In this document: one piece after another, positions 15,237 through 24,631 of the stretch
How the letters are laid out: every line of letters starts with the position of its first letter
How positions within the stretch are numbered: position 1 is the first letter of the stretch
From: an archaeon
GTDB taxonomy: Archaea > Asgardarchaeota > Thorarchaeia > Thorarchaeales > Thorarchaeaceae
DNA length: 35,645 nucleotides
Direction of reading: 5' to 3'
NCBI GenBank assembly: GCA_024276825.1
Contig: JAJRWI010000040.1
Coordinates: 1 to 35,645 of the forward strand
Translations under genes and position numbers: made by a program
Notes under the pieces: generated by a model
What the model saw: the letters and a program-made list of their open reading frames with translations, nothing else
Database searches by the model: none
What the model was told of the DNA's origin: nothing

Positions 15237-16604
15237 TTACAACTCTGCTTCCTCGACACCTGTTATTCCTGGTCCCTCTCGAAGTTTCTGAATGTCTGGA
15301 TCGATATCGATGTATCTCAAAATGAATGCTGCAACCAGCAAGAATGGTGCAAAGAGCGGACCCCACCAAAGATATCCCCAGACATCTCCGCCCATTACAT
15401 TTCTAGAATAGTCCATTAGGAATCCCAACAATAAGGAGCCAGCAGCTTGAAAGAGGTTTAGTGGAACGCCAATAAAGCCAGTGTACATTCCTGCGCGGCT
15501 ATGACCGGTGACTATCTCATCAACCTCAGCAATGTCAGCAGGCACAATATAACTCATGATATAATATACCGCCATACCTGCTGCAAGGGGAATAAAGAAT
15601 AGTATTGCTGCATTGACATTAGACATGAATGTTGCGAGTTGTGGAATCAATGGTGTGAGTGGCAGTAGTATTGCCAAGTAGACCAATGAAAACATCATTG
15701 TCTTCTTTTTGCCAAATCTCTTGATTGATTTGATCCATATGAACAGAAAGACCATTATTGATACCAGTAGTGCCAGTGCTGGAGGCAATACTTGCCCGAT
15801 TGTGTTAAGACCCAATGCAATCTGGGCGAAGCCAACTATCTGTGCAGTTATTGCTGAGAATGTAAATGATAAGAAGCCAACAGTCATAAACCAACCAACA
15901 AATGTCTTGTTCTTTAACACAATTGCAGTTTCGTCGTACAGGCTTCTTGGGGGAATTACAATGTCTGGCTTTTCTTTTATCAAAAGAATAGATGGTAAAT
16001 AGAAGATTATTATAAACAGACTGAATATCGCAATTATCGTTTGGCCCATACTACTAAGCACTTGGGGTGTTCCAACAAACAATAATGGTGTTATGAATCC
16101 AAAGGTCACCCCAAGACCATTAGCAATCCAGTTTGCTGTGTTTTGCATGCTAGAAACAAGTGGTCTCTCATCTTCATCAGTGATCTCAGGCAGCCAAGCC
16201 TGAAATGCAGTGAGTAGAAATGCATAGAAGAACTTGAACGAACTCAAGAAGAACAAATAGTACAAAAACACCTGCATCTCAATTCCTGATGCGGCAATAT
16301 CAAAGAACCTGTCTGGAATGAAAAGCAAATAGCCAGTGATTGCCAGACCAGGCGCTCCCACCATCACAAATGGCTTTCTTCTGCCAAATCTCGAGTTGAA
16401 CCCATCGCTGATATACCCAGTCAACCAATGTGTCAAGCCAATCACGACATATGAGGTTGCTAGCGATATCCCCGCGAGAATCCAATTTAGCTCGAAGATG
16501 GTGCCATAAACAAGAAAGCTGGTCAAACCTGTTAATGTAAGCATCGCTGATGAGCCAAATCTGCCCATACCATACGCAATCTTTTTGTATAATGGCAGTT
16601 TCAT
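15237..16604 (-). CDS. GPH-type sugar/cation symporter (major facilitator superfamily)
   Basis: 455 residues with about 12 membrane helices. The opening KIAYGMGRFG and the loop after helix 2, ISDGFNSRFGRRKPF (Asp67, GRRKPF at 74-79), are hallmarks of the glycoside-pentoside-hexuronide:cation symporters (MelB family) and related sucrose carriers. The C-half has the expected YIVPADIAEVDEIVTG and SRAGMYTGF motifs. It should import a sugar or glycoside with a proton or sodium ion; the substrate is not readable. No glycosidase is adjacent. The ATG at 16604 follows AGGGAGAG, and a TATA-like AGCTTAAATCT lies near 16657-16667. A strong terminator hairpin follows the gene, so it is probably a single-gene unit. 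Confidence 0.9.
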   Translation of the reverse strand: MKLPLYKKIAYGMGRFGSSAMLTLTGLTSFLVYGTIFELNWILAGISLATSYVVIGLTHWLTGYISDGFNSRFGRRKPFVMVGAPGLAITGYLLFIPDRFFDIAASGIEMQVFLYYLFFLSSFKFFYAFLLTAFQAWLPEITDEDERPLVSSMQNTANWIANGLGVTFGFITPLLFVGTPQVLSSMGQTIIAIFSLFIIIFYLPSILLIKEKPDIVIPPRSLYDETAIVLKNKTFVGWFMTVGFLSFTFSAITAQIVGFAQIALGLNTIGQVLPPALALLVSIMVFLFIWIKSIKRFGKKKTMMFSLVYLAILLPLTPLIPQLATFMSNVNAAILFFIPLAAGMAVYYIMSYIVPADIAEVDEIVTGHSRAGMYTGFIGVPLNLFQAAGSLLLGFLMDYSRNVMGGDVWGYLWWGPLFAPFLLVAAFILRYIDIDPDIQKLREGPGITGVEEAEL

Positions 16605-16678
16605 AATGTTCTCTCCCTAATTGAATACGTCATATACTGTCTACAACGGTGAGATTTAAGCTTCATGAATTTCAAGAT

Positions 16679-17749
16679 TCAGTGAAAAGTCCATTTTCTC
16701 TGTGAAATCACAGGCAGTGTGATTCTGAATCTTGCCCCAGTTGTTGTAGGCAAAAGTTCTATTGTTCCTCCAAGGTATTCGATTACTCTTCTTGAAAGAT
16801 ATAGGCCCCTTCCTCCATCAGTTGTGGATGTGCCATATTCAAACAATTTGTCTTTTATATGTGATACAACTCCTGGACCATTATCTTGAATGTCTATTAG
16901 CACTCTATCTTTGCCCCTACTGATTATGATCTCCACCTCTGCCGCCTTACTTGCATGTTTGATAATATTGCTTAGCAAATTATTGAACACAAAAATCAGC
17001 ATCTTGGAACCAGAAGGTAGCTGGAAGTCCGCAGAGTTCTTGCAAATTATTTTGATTCTCATTTTTGGAAAAACGCTCATGTACGAGTCAGTAAGCTCCT
17101 TCACCAAATTCAAAAAGTTCATTGGCCTGTCTGGATCATGCTCTTTAAACAGATTCAAGAGTATTGCCATTCGTTTTGCAACTGCAAAACAGAGATCAAT
17201 TGAGTTCATGTTCAAATTCTGAGGATCTTGTGATATTAGATCCAGCCTTCCCAGTAAAAGTTGAAGATCATTTATTGCATCATGACTTATTGCAAGTGAG
17301 CTTATTTCCAGCTGCAATTTGAACTCATTAATCTGATTTTTTAAATCGCGGTTTTCTCGCAACAGTTTTCTCTTTGTTGCTGTTGTTTCCACAACCAGAA
17401 GGATCTCTTCCATCACTATTGGCTTTTTAATAACTCCCGATATGTCTTCTCGAATTACCAATTCAGTCCTATGTACAGAGCTCTCAGGCATTATCATGAA
17501 TACATCTGGATTTTCATCCTTCTTTTTTATCTCATCAATCAAAATGACTCCATCCATATCTGGCAAGTCGTGATCAACAAAGGCAATATCCAAGATATGA
17601 TTCTTTATTTGTTCAATCGCTGAATGTCCAGTAAGAGCTGAACAGGCCTTATGTCCGAGATTCTGTACTATCATCTCAAGACTTCTACATACACTCTCAT
17701 TATCATCAACTATCAAAACATTGCAACAATAATTGGAGTTGGGAGTCAT
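16679..17749 (-). CDS. Receiver-histidine kinase hybrid (REC-HisKA-HATPase)
   Basis: 356 residues. The N-terminal receiver domain (about 10-120) has the acidic pair Asp15/Asp16, the phospho-acceptor Asp59 in FVDHDLPDMDG, and Lys109 in KKPI, but the conserved Thr/Ser after strand 4 is Met87 (FMIMPESS), so signalling through it may be altered. A coiled coil (about 126-150) leads to a kinase core: H-box His156 in ISHDAIND, N-box FNNLLSNIIKHA (255-266), DNGPG (289-293) and GGRGLYLS (312-319). There is no membrane segment and no DNA-binding domain. It starts 9 bases after the upstream kinase gene on the same strand, so the two are probably made together and may form one relay, the upstream kinase phosphorylating this receiver. 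Confidence 0.88.
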   Translation of the reverse strand: MTPNSNYCCNVLIVDDNESVCRSLEMIVQNLGHKACSALTGHSAIEQIKNHILDIAFVDHDLPDMDGVILIDEIKKKDENPDVFMIMPESSVHRTELVIREDISGVIKKPIVMEEILLVVETTATKRKLLRENRDLKNQINEFKLQLEISSLAISHDAINDLQLLLGRLDLISQDPQNLNMNSIDLCFAVAKRMAILLNLFKEHDPDRPMNFLNLVKELTDSYMSVFPKMRIKIICKNSADFQLPSGSKMLIFVFNNLLSNIIKHASKAAEVEIIISRGKDRVLIDIQDNGPGVVSHIKDKLFEYGTSTTDGGRGLYLSRRVIEYLGGTIELLPTTTGARFRITLPVISQRKWTFH

Positions 17750-17758
17750 AATTAGAAA

Positions 17759-19228
17759 TCACCACTCTCTTCCAGTTTCAATTTCGGGGAGCCATATCTT
17801 GAAACTCGTTCCTTGACTGGGATCACCTCTAACTCTGTCATCTACTTCAAGAGTTCCTCCATACTTTACGATTATACTCTTTGCCTGATGGATTCCTATT
17901 CCTCCATATCTTCTGGTCGGGTCAAGCAACGATGTCTTTCTGTCCTTTTTTAGGCCTGGTCCATTATCTTCAACAAATATAGAATATCCCCTACTTTCTC
18001 TTTTAAGAATTATCCAAACACGTTTGTTACTATTTGAGTTGTATGTGATGGCATTTTCAATTATGTTCTTGAAGATGATTGAAGCAAATCTGTCGCCATG
18101 TATTGGCGCCCTCTTTACTGCATAGGTTTCCGATATAATGACATCATTAAACGTCTGTTTGAACTCGCTTACTACATCTCTTATAACCTCAACACAGTCT
18201 ATCTCATCAAGCGGTTCTTCAAGAAAGCCCTTTGTTGCTTGTGACCTCTTGATAAGACTTTGTATTTTTTCAACGGCCTCAATTATTATTGAAAGAGTAT
18301 CACGACATTCATCGCCTTCAATTGACATGCTCAGAATCTCAATACCCGACATTATTGCCTGCATGTAATTACGAATGTCATGGCCCAAAATGTCAAGATA
18401 GAGGGTGGCAGTTTCAGCACTTAGCTTAAGGATTTTTTCATCTTGTTTTCTCTCACTTATGTCTCGGATCAAGAGCCAGATTATGTCTTCATGAAATATC
18501 TGTTCTGCAATCATATACCCTCTAATCTCAATAGGAATGTTCAATTTAGCAATCTGGATCTTGGTTTCCATGCTGAATGGTTCTCTGCTGTTCAACAAAT
18601 CCTTGACTTTTTCTAGAAAAGCATTTCGTGCTTCTTTGTCTATAAAATCTTGAAACCGTTTTCCTATCCCAATACACTCGCCATTCGTATCCCCCACTAG
18701 TTTGGAGAAACTCTCACTGACTTGGACTATTGATCCATCTTTATCAATTGCAACCAGAATGTCCGCAACTATATTGAACAGCAATTTTGAAAGCGTTTCG
18801 GTCAGCGCGATTTGAATGCGATCGCTTTCATGGCCCGTAAGTTCTTTGCATACGCAAACCACGAAATCAATGTTTCTTGGCTTGAATGTCCTGACCATGT
18901 GCCATTCAGTTTCTCCATTAATTGCGACCTCGAAATCAATAGACTGTGACTCACCAGTATTCTTTGTTATTCTAATCGCTTCACCTATGCGATTGGCTAT
19001 TTTGCTCGGAAAAAGATATGCCAATCTCTTTGTAAACAATTCATTCGGATTGTATAGATTTCCATCTGGCTTGTAAAGTCCCAATGCTTCGCTTATTTTG
19101 CCCCCTGCCCAAACTATAACATCATCACTTGTAATCAGCATTCCAACTCCTAGATGCTGAAGTATCTCCTTTATGAGATCCGAGTCTCCGAATAGGTCCT
19201 TGATTCGGTTATCGTACTCCCTATTCAC
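17759..19228 (-). CDS. Cytosolic PAS histidine kinase
   Basis: 489 residues. Two PAS-like sensor domains (about 22-128, degenerate, and 142-258, with ILVAIDKDGSIVQVSESF and the closing WLLIRDISERKQ) precede a kinase core. The core has H-box His283 in GHDIRNYMQ, N-box IIFKNIIENAITYN (384-397), VEDNGPG (419-425) and GGIGIH (442-447). No membrane helix is visible, so the signal is probably internal, such as redox, a ligand or a protein partner. The H-box HDIRN style is common in archaeal kinases. It is the first gene of a pair with the receiver-kinase hybrid 9 bases downstream, and divergent from the kinase at 19366 across a 137-base AT-rich promoter region. Confidence 0.9.
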   Translation of the reverse strand: MNREYDNRIKDLFGDSDLIKEILQHLGVGMLITSDDVIVWAGGKISEALGLYKPDGNLYNPNELFTKRLAYLFPSKIANRIGEAIRITKNTGESQSIDFEVAINGETEWHMVRTFKPRNIDFVVCVCKELTGHESDRIQIALTETLSKLLFNIVADILVAIDKDGSIVQVSESFSKLVGDTNGECIGIGKRFQDFIDKEARNAFLEKVKDLLNSREPFSMETKIQIAKLNIPIEIRGYMIAEQIFHEDIIWLLIRDISERKQDEKILKLSAETATLYLDILGHDIRNYMQAIMSGIEILSMSIEGDECRDTLSIIIEAVEKIQSLIKRSQATKGFLEEPLDEIDCVEVIRDVVSEFKQTFNDVIISETYAVKRAPIHGDRFASIIFKNIIENAITYNSNSNKRVWIILKRESRGYSIFVEDNGPGLKKDRKTSLLDPTRRYGGIGIHQAKSIIVKYGGTLEVDDRVRGDPSQGTSFKIWLPEIETGREW

Positions 19229-19365
19229 AATTATGGGCCTCTTTTCTCTTTGTCTTGGTAATATCTGCTGCTAATATTGTTTCGAAATGGATTTAACCCT
19301 CATAAAGTAAATAATTCGTGGTTATTAATAAATTATCTTGATGAATCAATCTTGGGGCGGAAAAA

Positions 19366-20445
19366 ATGGCTGAAAGGCAACCTCATAGGTCTTTGGAAGA
19401 TTGTTCCTCAAAGGATGAAATCACGTACCTGGCTCATCAGATCATCTGTCTTCGAAATGTATCCCGCCTTCTTTCAAAGCTTGATAAGGATATTGAGTAT
19501 ATCTGTTATACATTGGTCCATCTAATCCCCGAAGGATTTCAGTTTCCTGATAAGGCATCTGTGAGACTGACCCTTAATGATCAATTATTCGAAACTACTG
19601 GGTTTGCAGATTCCAAGTGCATGATAAATGTGTCTCTTTATGTCAATGGAGAAGAGAGTGGGAAGATTGAAGTATTCTATCCCGACGAACTGTTTGAGGA
19701 TAGTAATGGGTCATTTAATCAGGATGAATATGAACTCTTGGAAACAGTTGCTTTAGAACTGGGTCTCTATATTGAGAGAAAACTTGCCGAGAAGGCAAGA
19801 ATTCAACATTTTCAAGAACTTGAGATATATTCATCATTAATTCGTCATGATCTCAGAAATGACCTTGGTGTAGTTCTTGCAAATATTGACCTACTGAGAA
19901 TGCAAACAGAAGATATGTCATCTGATGTTGATGATATTCTTCAATCCCTCGAAGCTCTATGCCAGAGAATGACAAATCTTCTTAATGTTTTTAGCAGGTC
20001 GGCTGGACTTGATGAGTCATCGATCATTGCTGTCATTGAGAAATCAATAGAATGGGCCAAGGAAGCAAATCCTAACCTAACTATAAACTTCACTTATTCT
20101 CCTAATGTGAAGAATGCAAGAATTCTTGCAAGCCGAATGTTGCCAATGGTGTTTGATAATCTCCTCCGAAATGCAGCAATCCATGCTGGCAAAAATCCCA
20201 CAGTTGATATTACTGCTTCAATCACTGATCGCACTATTGAAATCATTGTTGCAGACGACGGTCCAGGTGTATCCAAGGAGATTCGACCTAAGTTGTTCCA
20301 GAAGGGCGTGTCAACTCGTGGGGGTGGCCTAGGCCTCTATTTGAGCAAAGAAATCATCAATGTGATGAATGGCACAATTGAACTAGTGGAGAATGATCAA
20401 CAACATGGCGCAGTATTCAAGATAATTCTTCCACTTGCCTATTAA
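19366..20445 (+). CDS. Cytosolic histidine kinase with GAF-like sensor
   Basis: 359 residues. The N-terminal region (about 17-140) looks like a GAF-type sensor found in archaeal kinases: LVHLIPEGFQFPDKASVRLT, a central CMINVSLYVNGEESGKIEVF, and a closing helix ELLETVALELGLYIERKL. The kinase core has H-box His161 in IRHDLRNDLG, N-box VFDNLLRNAAIHAG (262-275), DDGPG (297-301) and GGGLGLYLS (319-327). No membrane helix or output domain is present. The core is closely similar to that of the next gene (20504) and resembles the hybrid at 16679, which points to duplication with exchange of sensor domains. The ATG at 19366 is preceded by GGGGCGG. Confidence 0.88.
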   Translation: MAERQPHRSLEDCSSKDEITYLAHQIICLRNVSRLLSKLDKDIEYICYTLVHLIPEGFQFPDKASVRLTLNDQLFETTGFADSKCMINVSLYVNGEESGKIEVFYPDELFEDSNGSFNQDEYELLETVALELGLYIERKLAEKARIQHFQELEIYSSLIRHDLRNDLGVVLANIDLLRMQTEDMSSDVDDILQSLEALCQRMTNLLNVFSRSAGLDESSIIAVIEKSIEWAKEANPNLTINFTYSPNVKNARILASRMLPMVFDNLLRNAAIHAGKNPTVDITASITDRTIEIIVADDGPGVSKEIRPKLFQKGVSTRGGGLGLYLSKEIINVMNGTIELVENDQQHGAVFKIILPLAY

Positions 20446-20452
20446 TAAAGAA

Positions 20453-20463
20453 AAAACTATATC
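20453..20463 (+). promoter_or_regulatory. Possible TATA box for the multi-PAS kinase
   Basis: AAAACTATATC lies in the 58-base gap between the two plus-strand kinase genes, about 27 bases before position 20486 and so shortly ahead of the ATG at 20504. The second kinase may therefore be transcribed separately. Confidence 0.35.
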
Positions 20464-20503
20464 AGGTATACACGGATAATAATTGTCACTGTGAGCTGAT
20501 GTT

Positions 20504-22948
20504 ATGAGCGAGGTGTTAGATGAGTCTTTAATCAAGGCTCTAGAACGCCAACCCTGCCCAATTTATCTAATAGACATTAATGGCACAATTCTCTGGACCA
20601 ACATATCAGCTCAAGAAATTGCTGGACTTGATGCTGGCCGAATTATTGGTAAAAGAATTTCTAACTTGAGTTGGAACTCCCGCCCAGAAACGTTCTTGAA
20701 ACTATTGAAGAAAGCAAATCGCCAGAAAACAGTTGATTTTGAAACGGTCCTGAAGAAGGATGATCAATGTACACTTAATAAAATCCATATATTCCGATTA
20801 TCCGATAAAACCAAAAGGCACACATTTGGAGTCGCGGTTCTTCCGTCAGATCTATTGTCCTCCCTGTCTATTCTGGAAAAAGAAAATGGTATCATCTTGT
20901 TAGTAGATAGAAAAATCATCTTTCAAAACACCATTGCAAGGAAAATATTCAACATGGATATTAATGATGAATTTATCCTACCTACATATTGCTCACAATT
21001 CGAATCAGTCCATATTTCTAAATCGGCACAATCTAAATCAGCTAGTTACTTTCAAAAAAAGATAATGAGAAACACTCGATTCAGAGTGGACTGGTGCTTC
21101 AAAAATCAACACAATTCAATCCGATTTGTGGATGTTCAGCACATTCCGCTACAAAAAACTCCCCTCGCCATCTCATTAATCCTTGCGAATGATAAAACTG
21201 AATCAAAGCTAGATGAATTGAAGTTTCGTATCCTGTTTCAGGGGTCTCCTGCAGCAACCTGCATTATAGACAAGAACTGTAGAATTCTGGATGCCAACCC
21301 TGCTATGATCAACCTGTTCGGGTATTCTCGGAAAGAACTTGTCGGGAAAATTATGCCTGACTTTTGCTATGGTGTGGATCGGAATATAATCAAGCAAATG
21401 CTTTTGGATGAATCTAGTGTGCTGAATAATATTGAGATTGCATCGAGCAAGAAGGACGGTACGCCACTTATGTTGCTTGCAAACGCCAGTGTCCAAAAGA
21501 TTGGTACTGAACCGTTTATCATTATGTCATTCATCGATCAAACTACTGAGAAAGAGGCCCTAATTAGCGCCGAAACTGCAAGAAGACTGTATCAAGACTT
21601 GTTTGAGAACATCCCAATTTCCATATTATTTGTGGATTCCAATGGTCGGATTATGGACTGTAATAAGATGATAACAACTCTAAGCCAGTACAAGCCAGAT
21701 GAACTGGTTGGGCAAAATGTCCATAGGCTATTCATGCAAGACATTTCGGATCAAGAAGCACTTACTAATGCACTTAAAAATGGCAGGGCGGAGAATATCG
21801 AATTAAGATTTGTGCGGAAAGATGGTGACATTGTTTATGTTCTGCTGGACTCTCTCTCTATAGAAATTGGGACTCTATTGGCCCTTCGGGATATTACTGA
21901 TTTGCACCGTACACTGTCTGAGCTTGAAATGAGCACTAAAAAATATGACCAGCTTGTTTCGCAACTCCCAATAGGAGTAGCAGTCACAGATTTGAAAGAG
22001 AATATCCTCTTGGCAAATGATGCACTTGCTCGGATTTTCGGGGCAAGCAAGGAAGAACTTATCGGCAAAAGCTTTTTGGACTTTGTAAGCCCCTCGTCAA
22101 AGGCCATTATTCAGGAGCAGACAAATAGTCATAACGATAATGCGGTTGCGAAATACGAGGTCCAGATTATCAGATCTGATGGTTCTTTCCGTGATGTAGA
22201 GATTATGTCCTCCTGGCTCAAAGATGAATCTGGTAGTGTTATCGGTACTCTTGGGACCATTGAGGACATTACTCATCAAAAACAACTTGAACGAATGAAA
22301 CAGATTCAAGACCAAGAAATTACTCTCTATGGTCGCTTATTACGTCACGATTTGCGAAATGACCTCGGACTGTTGCAGTGTTATATAGAAGCCATTCAAA
22401 TGATTGAATCAGATTTAGATCCTGAAAGCATTCAGTTCATTGAATCCTCACTTAATGTTATTGAACGAATGAATAATCTCATACGTTATCTCGAACGACC
22501 ACAACCTCTTACTACTGTTGAACTTGGCAAGTACATTTCCGAACTTGCAGAAGAGGCCAACAAGTCAAGCACGGCTCTGATTGTGAAAGTCAATATTGAC
22601 CCGAAAGTTAAAAATGAAAAAATAATTGCTGGCACATTACTTAATTTGGTGTTTCACAACTTATTTAGAAATGCAGAACAACATGCAGGACCAAAGCCTG
22701 TTGTATCAATAGATGTGCGAAAGAGCGGAAGCTTTGCCGAGATGATTGTCAGCGATAATGGTCCTGGGGTGCCGGATGAATTGAGGGAAAAAATCTTTGA
22801 GAGAGGCACATCGACAAAAGAGGGTGGGGGTCTGGGACTTCATCTTTGTCATGAGATCTTGATTGAACGTGGAGGATCAATCGAATTACTGCCTAGTGAG
22901 AAAGGAATGGGTGCGACTTTTCGTATATTGATTCCACTGGTATCATAA
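20504..22948 (+). CDS. Multi-PAS cytosolic histidine kinase
   Basis: 814 residues. Four to five PAS-type domains come in a row: about 10-115 (PCPIYLIDINGTILWTN), a degenerate one at 125-225, then 238-348 (ATCIIDKNCRILDANPAMIN), 360-465 (SILFVDSNGRIMDCN) and 478-592 (GVAVTDLKENILLANDA). A kinase core follows: H-box His615 in LRHDLRNDLG, N-box VFHNLFRNAEQHAG (716-729), DNGPG (751-755) and GGGLGLHL (774-781). There is no membrane segment, so it probably integrates several internal signals. The core is a close relative of that at 19366-20445, including the segment before the N-box (VKNEKIIAG here, VKNARILAS there). The gene ends tail to tail with the longin-like protein gene, 31 bases away, across a weak AT-rich stem at 22948-22968. 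Confidence 0.92.
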   Translation: MSEVLDESLIKALERQPCPIYLIDINGTILWTNISAQEIAGLDAGRIIGKRISNLSWNSRPETFLKLLKKANRQKTVDFETVLKKDDQCTLNKIHIFRLSDKTKRHTFGVAVLPSDLLSSLSILEKENGIILLVDRKIIFQNTIARKIFNMDINDEFILPTYCSQFESVHISKSAQSKSASYFQKKIMRNTRFRVDWCFKNQHNSIRFVDVQHIPLQKTPLAISLILANDKTESKLDELKFRILFQGSPAATCIIDKNCRILDANPAMINLFGYSRKELVGKIMPDFCYGVDRNIIKQMLLDESSVLNNIEIASSKKDGTPLMLLANASVQKIGTEPFIIMSFIDQTTEKEALISAETARRLYQDLFENIPISILFVDSNGRIMDCNKMITTLSQYKPDELVGQNVHRLFMQDISDQEALTNALKNGRAENIELRFVRKDGDIVYVLLDSLSIEIGTLLALRDITDLHRTLSELEMSTKKYDQLVSQLPIGVAVTDLKENILLANDALARIFGASKEELIGKSFLDFVSPSSKAIIQEQTNSHNDNAVAKYEVQIIRSDGSFRDVEIMSSWLKDESGSVIGTLGTIEDITHQKQLERMKQIQDQEITLYGRLLRHDLRNDLGLLQCYIEAIQMIESDLDPESIQFIESSLNVIERMNNLIRYLERPQPLTTVELGKYISELAEEANKSSTALIVKVNIDPKVKNEKIIAGTLLNLVFHNLFRNAEQHAGPKPVVSIDVRKSGSFAEMIVSDNGPGVPDELREKIFERGTSTKEGGGLGLHLCHEILIERGGSIELLPSEKGMGATFRILIPLVS

Positions 22949-22979
22949 TATTTGACTATTGCAAATATCAAATATAGCT

Positions 22980-24230
22980 TTATAGTGATGAGTCAATAAT
23001 ATATGGTTTCCATTTTTCATTGCAGGTGTTCTTGACTCTGGTTAGCATGGCCTGCATTGATTTCTTCCCAATCACTTCACCAATCATCACACTTACATTA
23101 TCAATCAAATGATCAATTGAATCGCCAATTTGACTCATCTCTCTGGGCGTTATAAGAACATCAAGTGCCACATATGCTGATAAGTCGCGTTTCAAAAACA
23201 CTCTGGATAGCCACGGGTGTCTATCGATATTCTCTATTATAGCTCTTTGTAAAATCCTCATGGTCTGCTCTTGTCCGATTTTACTGGCACTTGATTGAAT
23301 GACTCCAGTGAGAATACACTCACTTGCAAGTAAGAGCCGCTTTTCAATTGATACTTTTTGGATATATCCCCTAGAAAGTAGACTGCCAAGCTCATAAATG
23401 ATGAATTCAGGGTAGTCAAGCTTTAGGGTTTCAAAGATCTTGTAGAGTGGAGCTCTTCCATCTAACCTTGATATTGTACGAATTGTTTCTATGCTTAGAG
23501 ACTCTGGATTCTCAATTGAAAGCAAGAATCCTAAAGATCCAGGTGAGAGTGATAGAATATCATTTTCATCCGGAACAAATACGACGTTTATGAGATTATT
23601 CCAAATTGCGATAGAAACTATGTTGACTAGGTCATCAAAGTTTACATTTAACTCATTAGCCAGTTCGAAGAGAGTCTGACCTTCCCGAGCGCTTTTGATG
23701 ATTCTTGCAATCTCAAACTTCATTTTTACTGATTTGAACATATCATGTAAACTTATGTTCCTTTTAACATCTACAATCATTGTTCGCTTTGTCAATCTAT
23801 CAACGAGGAATGTCCTTCGTACAAAATTATCGAAATCATCGAACAAGCTCCCATCTATAGTGTCTTCATCTCTTAGAAACTGAAATGTGTCCTCAAATTC
23901 CAGTACGATCGATCTTAGCTTGCTCCTTGCCTCATTCGTTTCACGAGTTACAGCTAAAACTCCAATTGCCCAATTTGCAGGTTCAACTAGCAGAGTTGTG
24001 TCCTGACCATAGATTATTTTCCACCCCCTCTGCTTAATGCCTGCGACTTCAGCGACGAAGCTCTGCATGGCAGATAGAAAGCCTGAGAGCATTTGTGGGT
24101 CTTGCATCCCCTCGATGAACTCATGGGAATATGGGGCCATTCCTGAATACTTGTTGAATATGAACATTATCTGTTCGTTAAATCCACTAGTCCTTCTCGC
24201 AACAAGTTCTTGGGCTTTCACATAGACCAC
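22980..24230 (-). CDS. Longin-like / winged-helix protein, third gene of a two-component operon
   Basis: 416 residues. Residues 17-122 look like a longin-type (profilin-like) domain: strand IMFIFNKYSG, helix QMLSGFLSAMQSFVAEVAG, strand KIIYGQDTTLLV, strand WAIGVLAVT and helix KLRSIVLEFEDTFQ. Two winged-helix-like segments follow, at about 170-225 (TLFELANELNVNFDDLVNIV) and 245-297 (TIRTISRLDGRAPLYKIFET). The last 115 residues form a separate helical domain I do not recognise. Longin domains in eukaryotes occur in SNAREs, adaptor subunits and Rab regulators; Asgard archaea have many. This gene follows a CheY-like regulator by 26 bases and a PAS kinase before that, so it could be the output of that pathway. 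The GTG start at 24230 has no clear ribosome site; the frame is open further upstream into the regulator gene. The longin assignment comes from pattern, not a search. Confidence 0.7.
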   Translation of the reverse strand: MVYVKAQELVARRTSGFNEQIMFIFNKYSGMAPYSHEFIEGMQDPQMLSGFLSAMQSFVAEVAGIKQRGWKIIYGQDTTLLVEPANWAIGVLAVTRETNEARSKLRSIVLEFEDTFQFLRDEDTIDGSLFDDFDNFVRRTFLVDRLTKRTMIVDVKRNISLHDMFKSVKMKFEIARIIKSAREGQTLFELANELNVNFDDLVNIVSIAIWNNLINVVFVPDENDILSLSPGSLGFLLSIENPESLSIETIRTISRLDGRAPLYKIFETLKLDYPEFIIYELGSLLSRGYIQKVSIEKRLLLASECILTGVIQSSASKIGQEQTMRILQRAIIENIDRHPWLSRVFLKRDLSAYVALDVLITPREMSQIGDSIDHLIDNVSVMIGEVIGKKSMQAMLTRVKNTCNEKWKPYIIDSSL

Positions 24231-24256
24231 ATCATTGATTTGAAGGGTGTCAAAGA

Positions 24257-24619
24257 TTATTTGCCAATGTACTTGTCAATTGCTGCAAACAGGTCTTTGC
24301 TTCGAATTGGCTTTGTTAGAAAGCCTACAGCACCAGTCTTTAATGCATCCTCTCTTATGCTCTCATCAGCACTAATAAAGAGGATTCTAGCAGATGGGTA
24401 ATTAGCAAGTATTTCATTGGTAGCTGTAATCCCGTTCATGACTGGCATTCGATGGTCCATCAATACAAGGTCTGGCTTAGGATTGGATTGAATGTACTTT
24501 TCAACGGCCTCTGCGCCATTGAAAGCATGTGCCACAACGTCATGGCCCCCAAGAGATAGGATCCTATCCAGGACTTTATGCAGTAGTTGGTCGTCATCCA
24601 CAATCATTACTCTAACCAT
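24257..24619 (-). CDS. CheY-like single-domain response regulator
   Basis: 120 residues, one receiver domain with nothing else. All key residues are present: Asp8/Asp9 in VDDD, phospho-acceptor Asp55 in LMDHRMPVMNG, Ser83 in FISAD (Thr/Ser switch), and Lys103 in LTKPI. It should be phosphorylated by the PAS kinase encoded just upstream and pass the signal by protein contact, since it has no DNA-binding or enzyme domain. Its ribosome site AAGGGGG touches the stop codon of the kinase gene, so translation is coupled. The longin-like protein gene follows 26 bases downstream and is the natural candidate partner. Confidence 0.93.
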   Translation of the reverse strand: MVRVMIVDDDQLLHKVLDRILSLGGHDVVAHAFNGAEAVEKYIQSNPKPDLVLMDHRMPVMNGITATNEILANYPSARILFISADESIREDALKTGAVGFLTKPIRSKDLFAAIDKYIGK

Positions 24620-24631
24620 GTTCAGTCCCCC

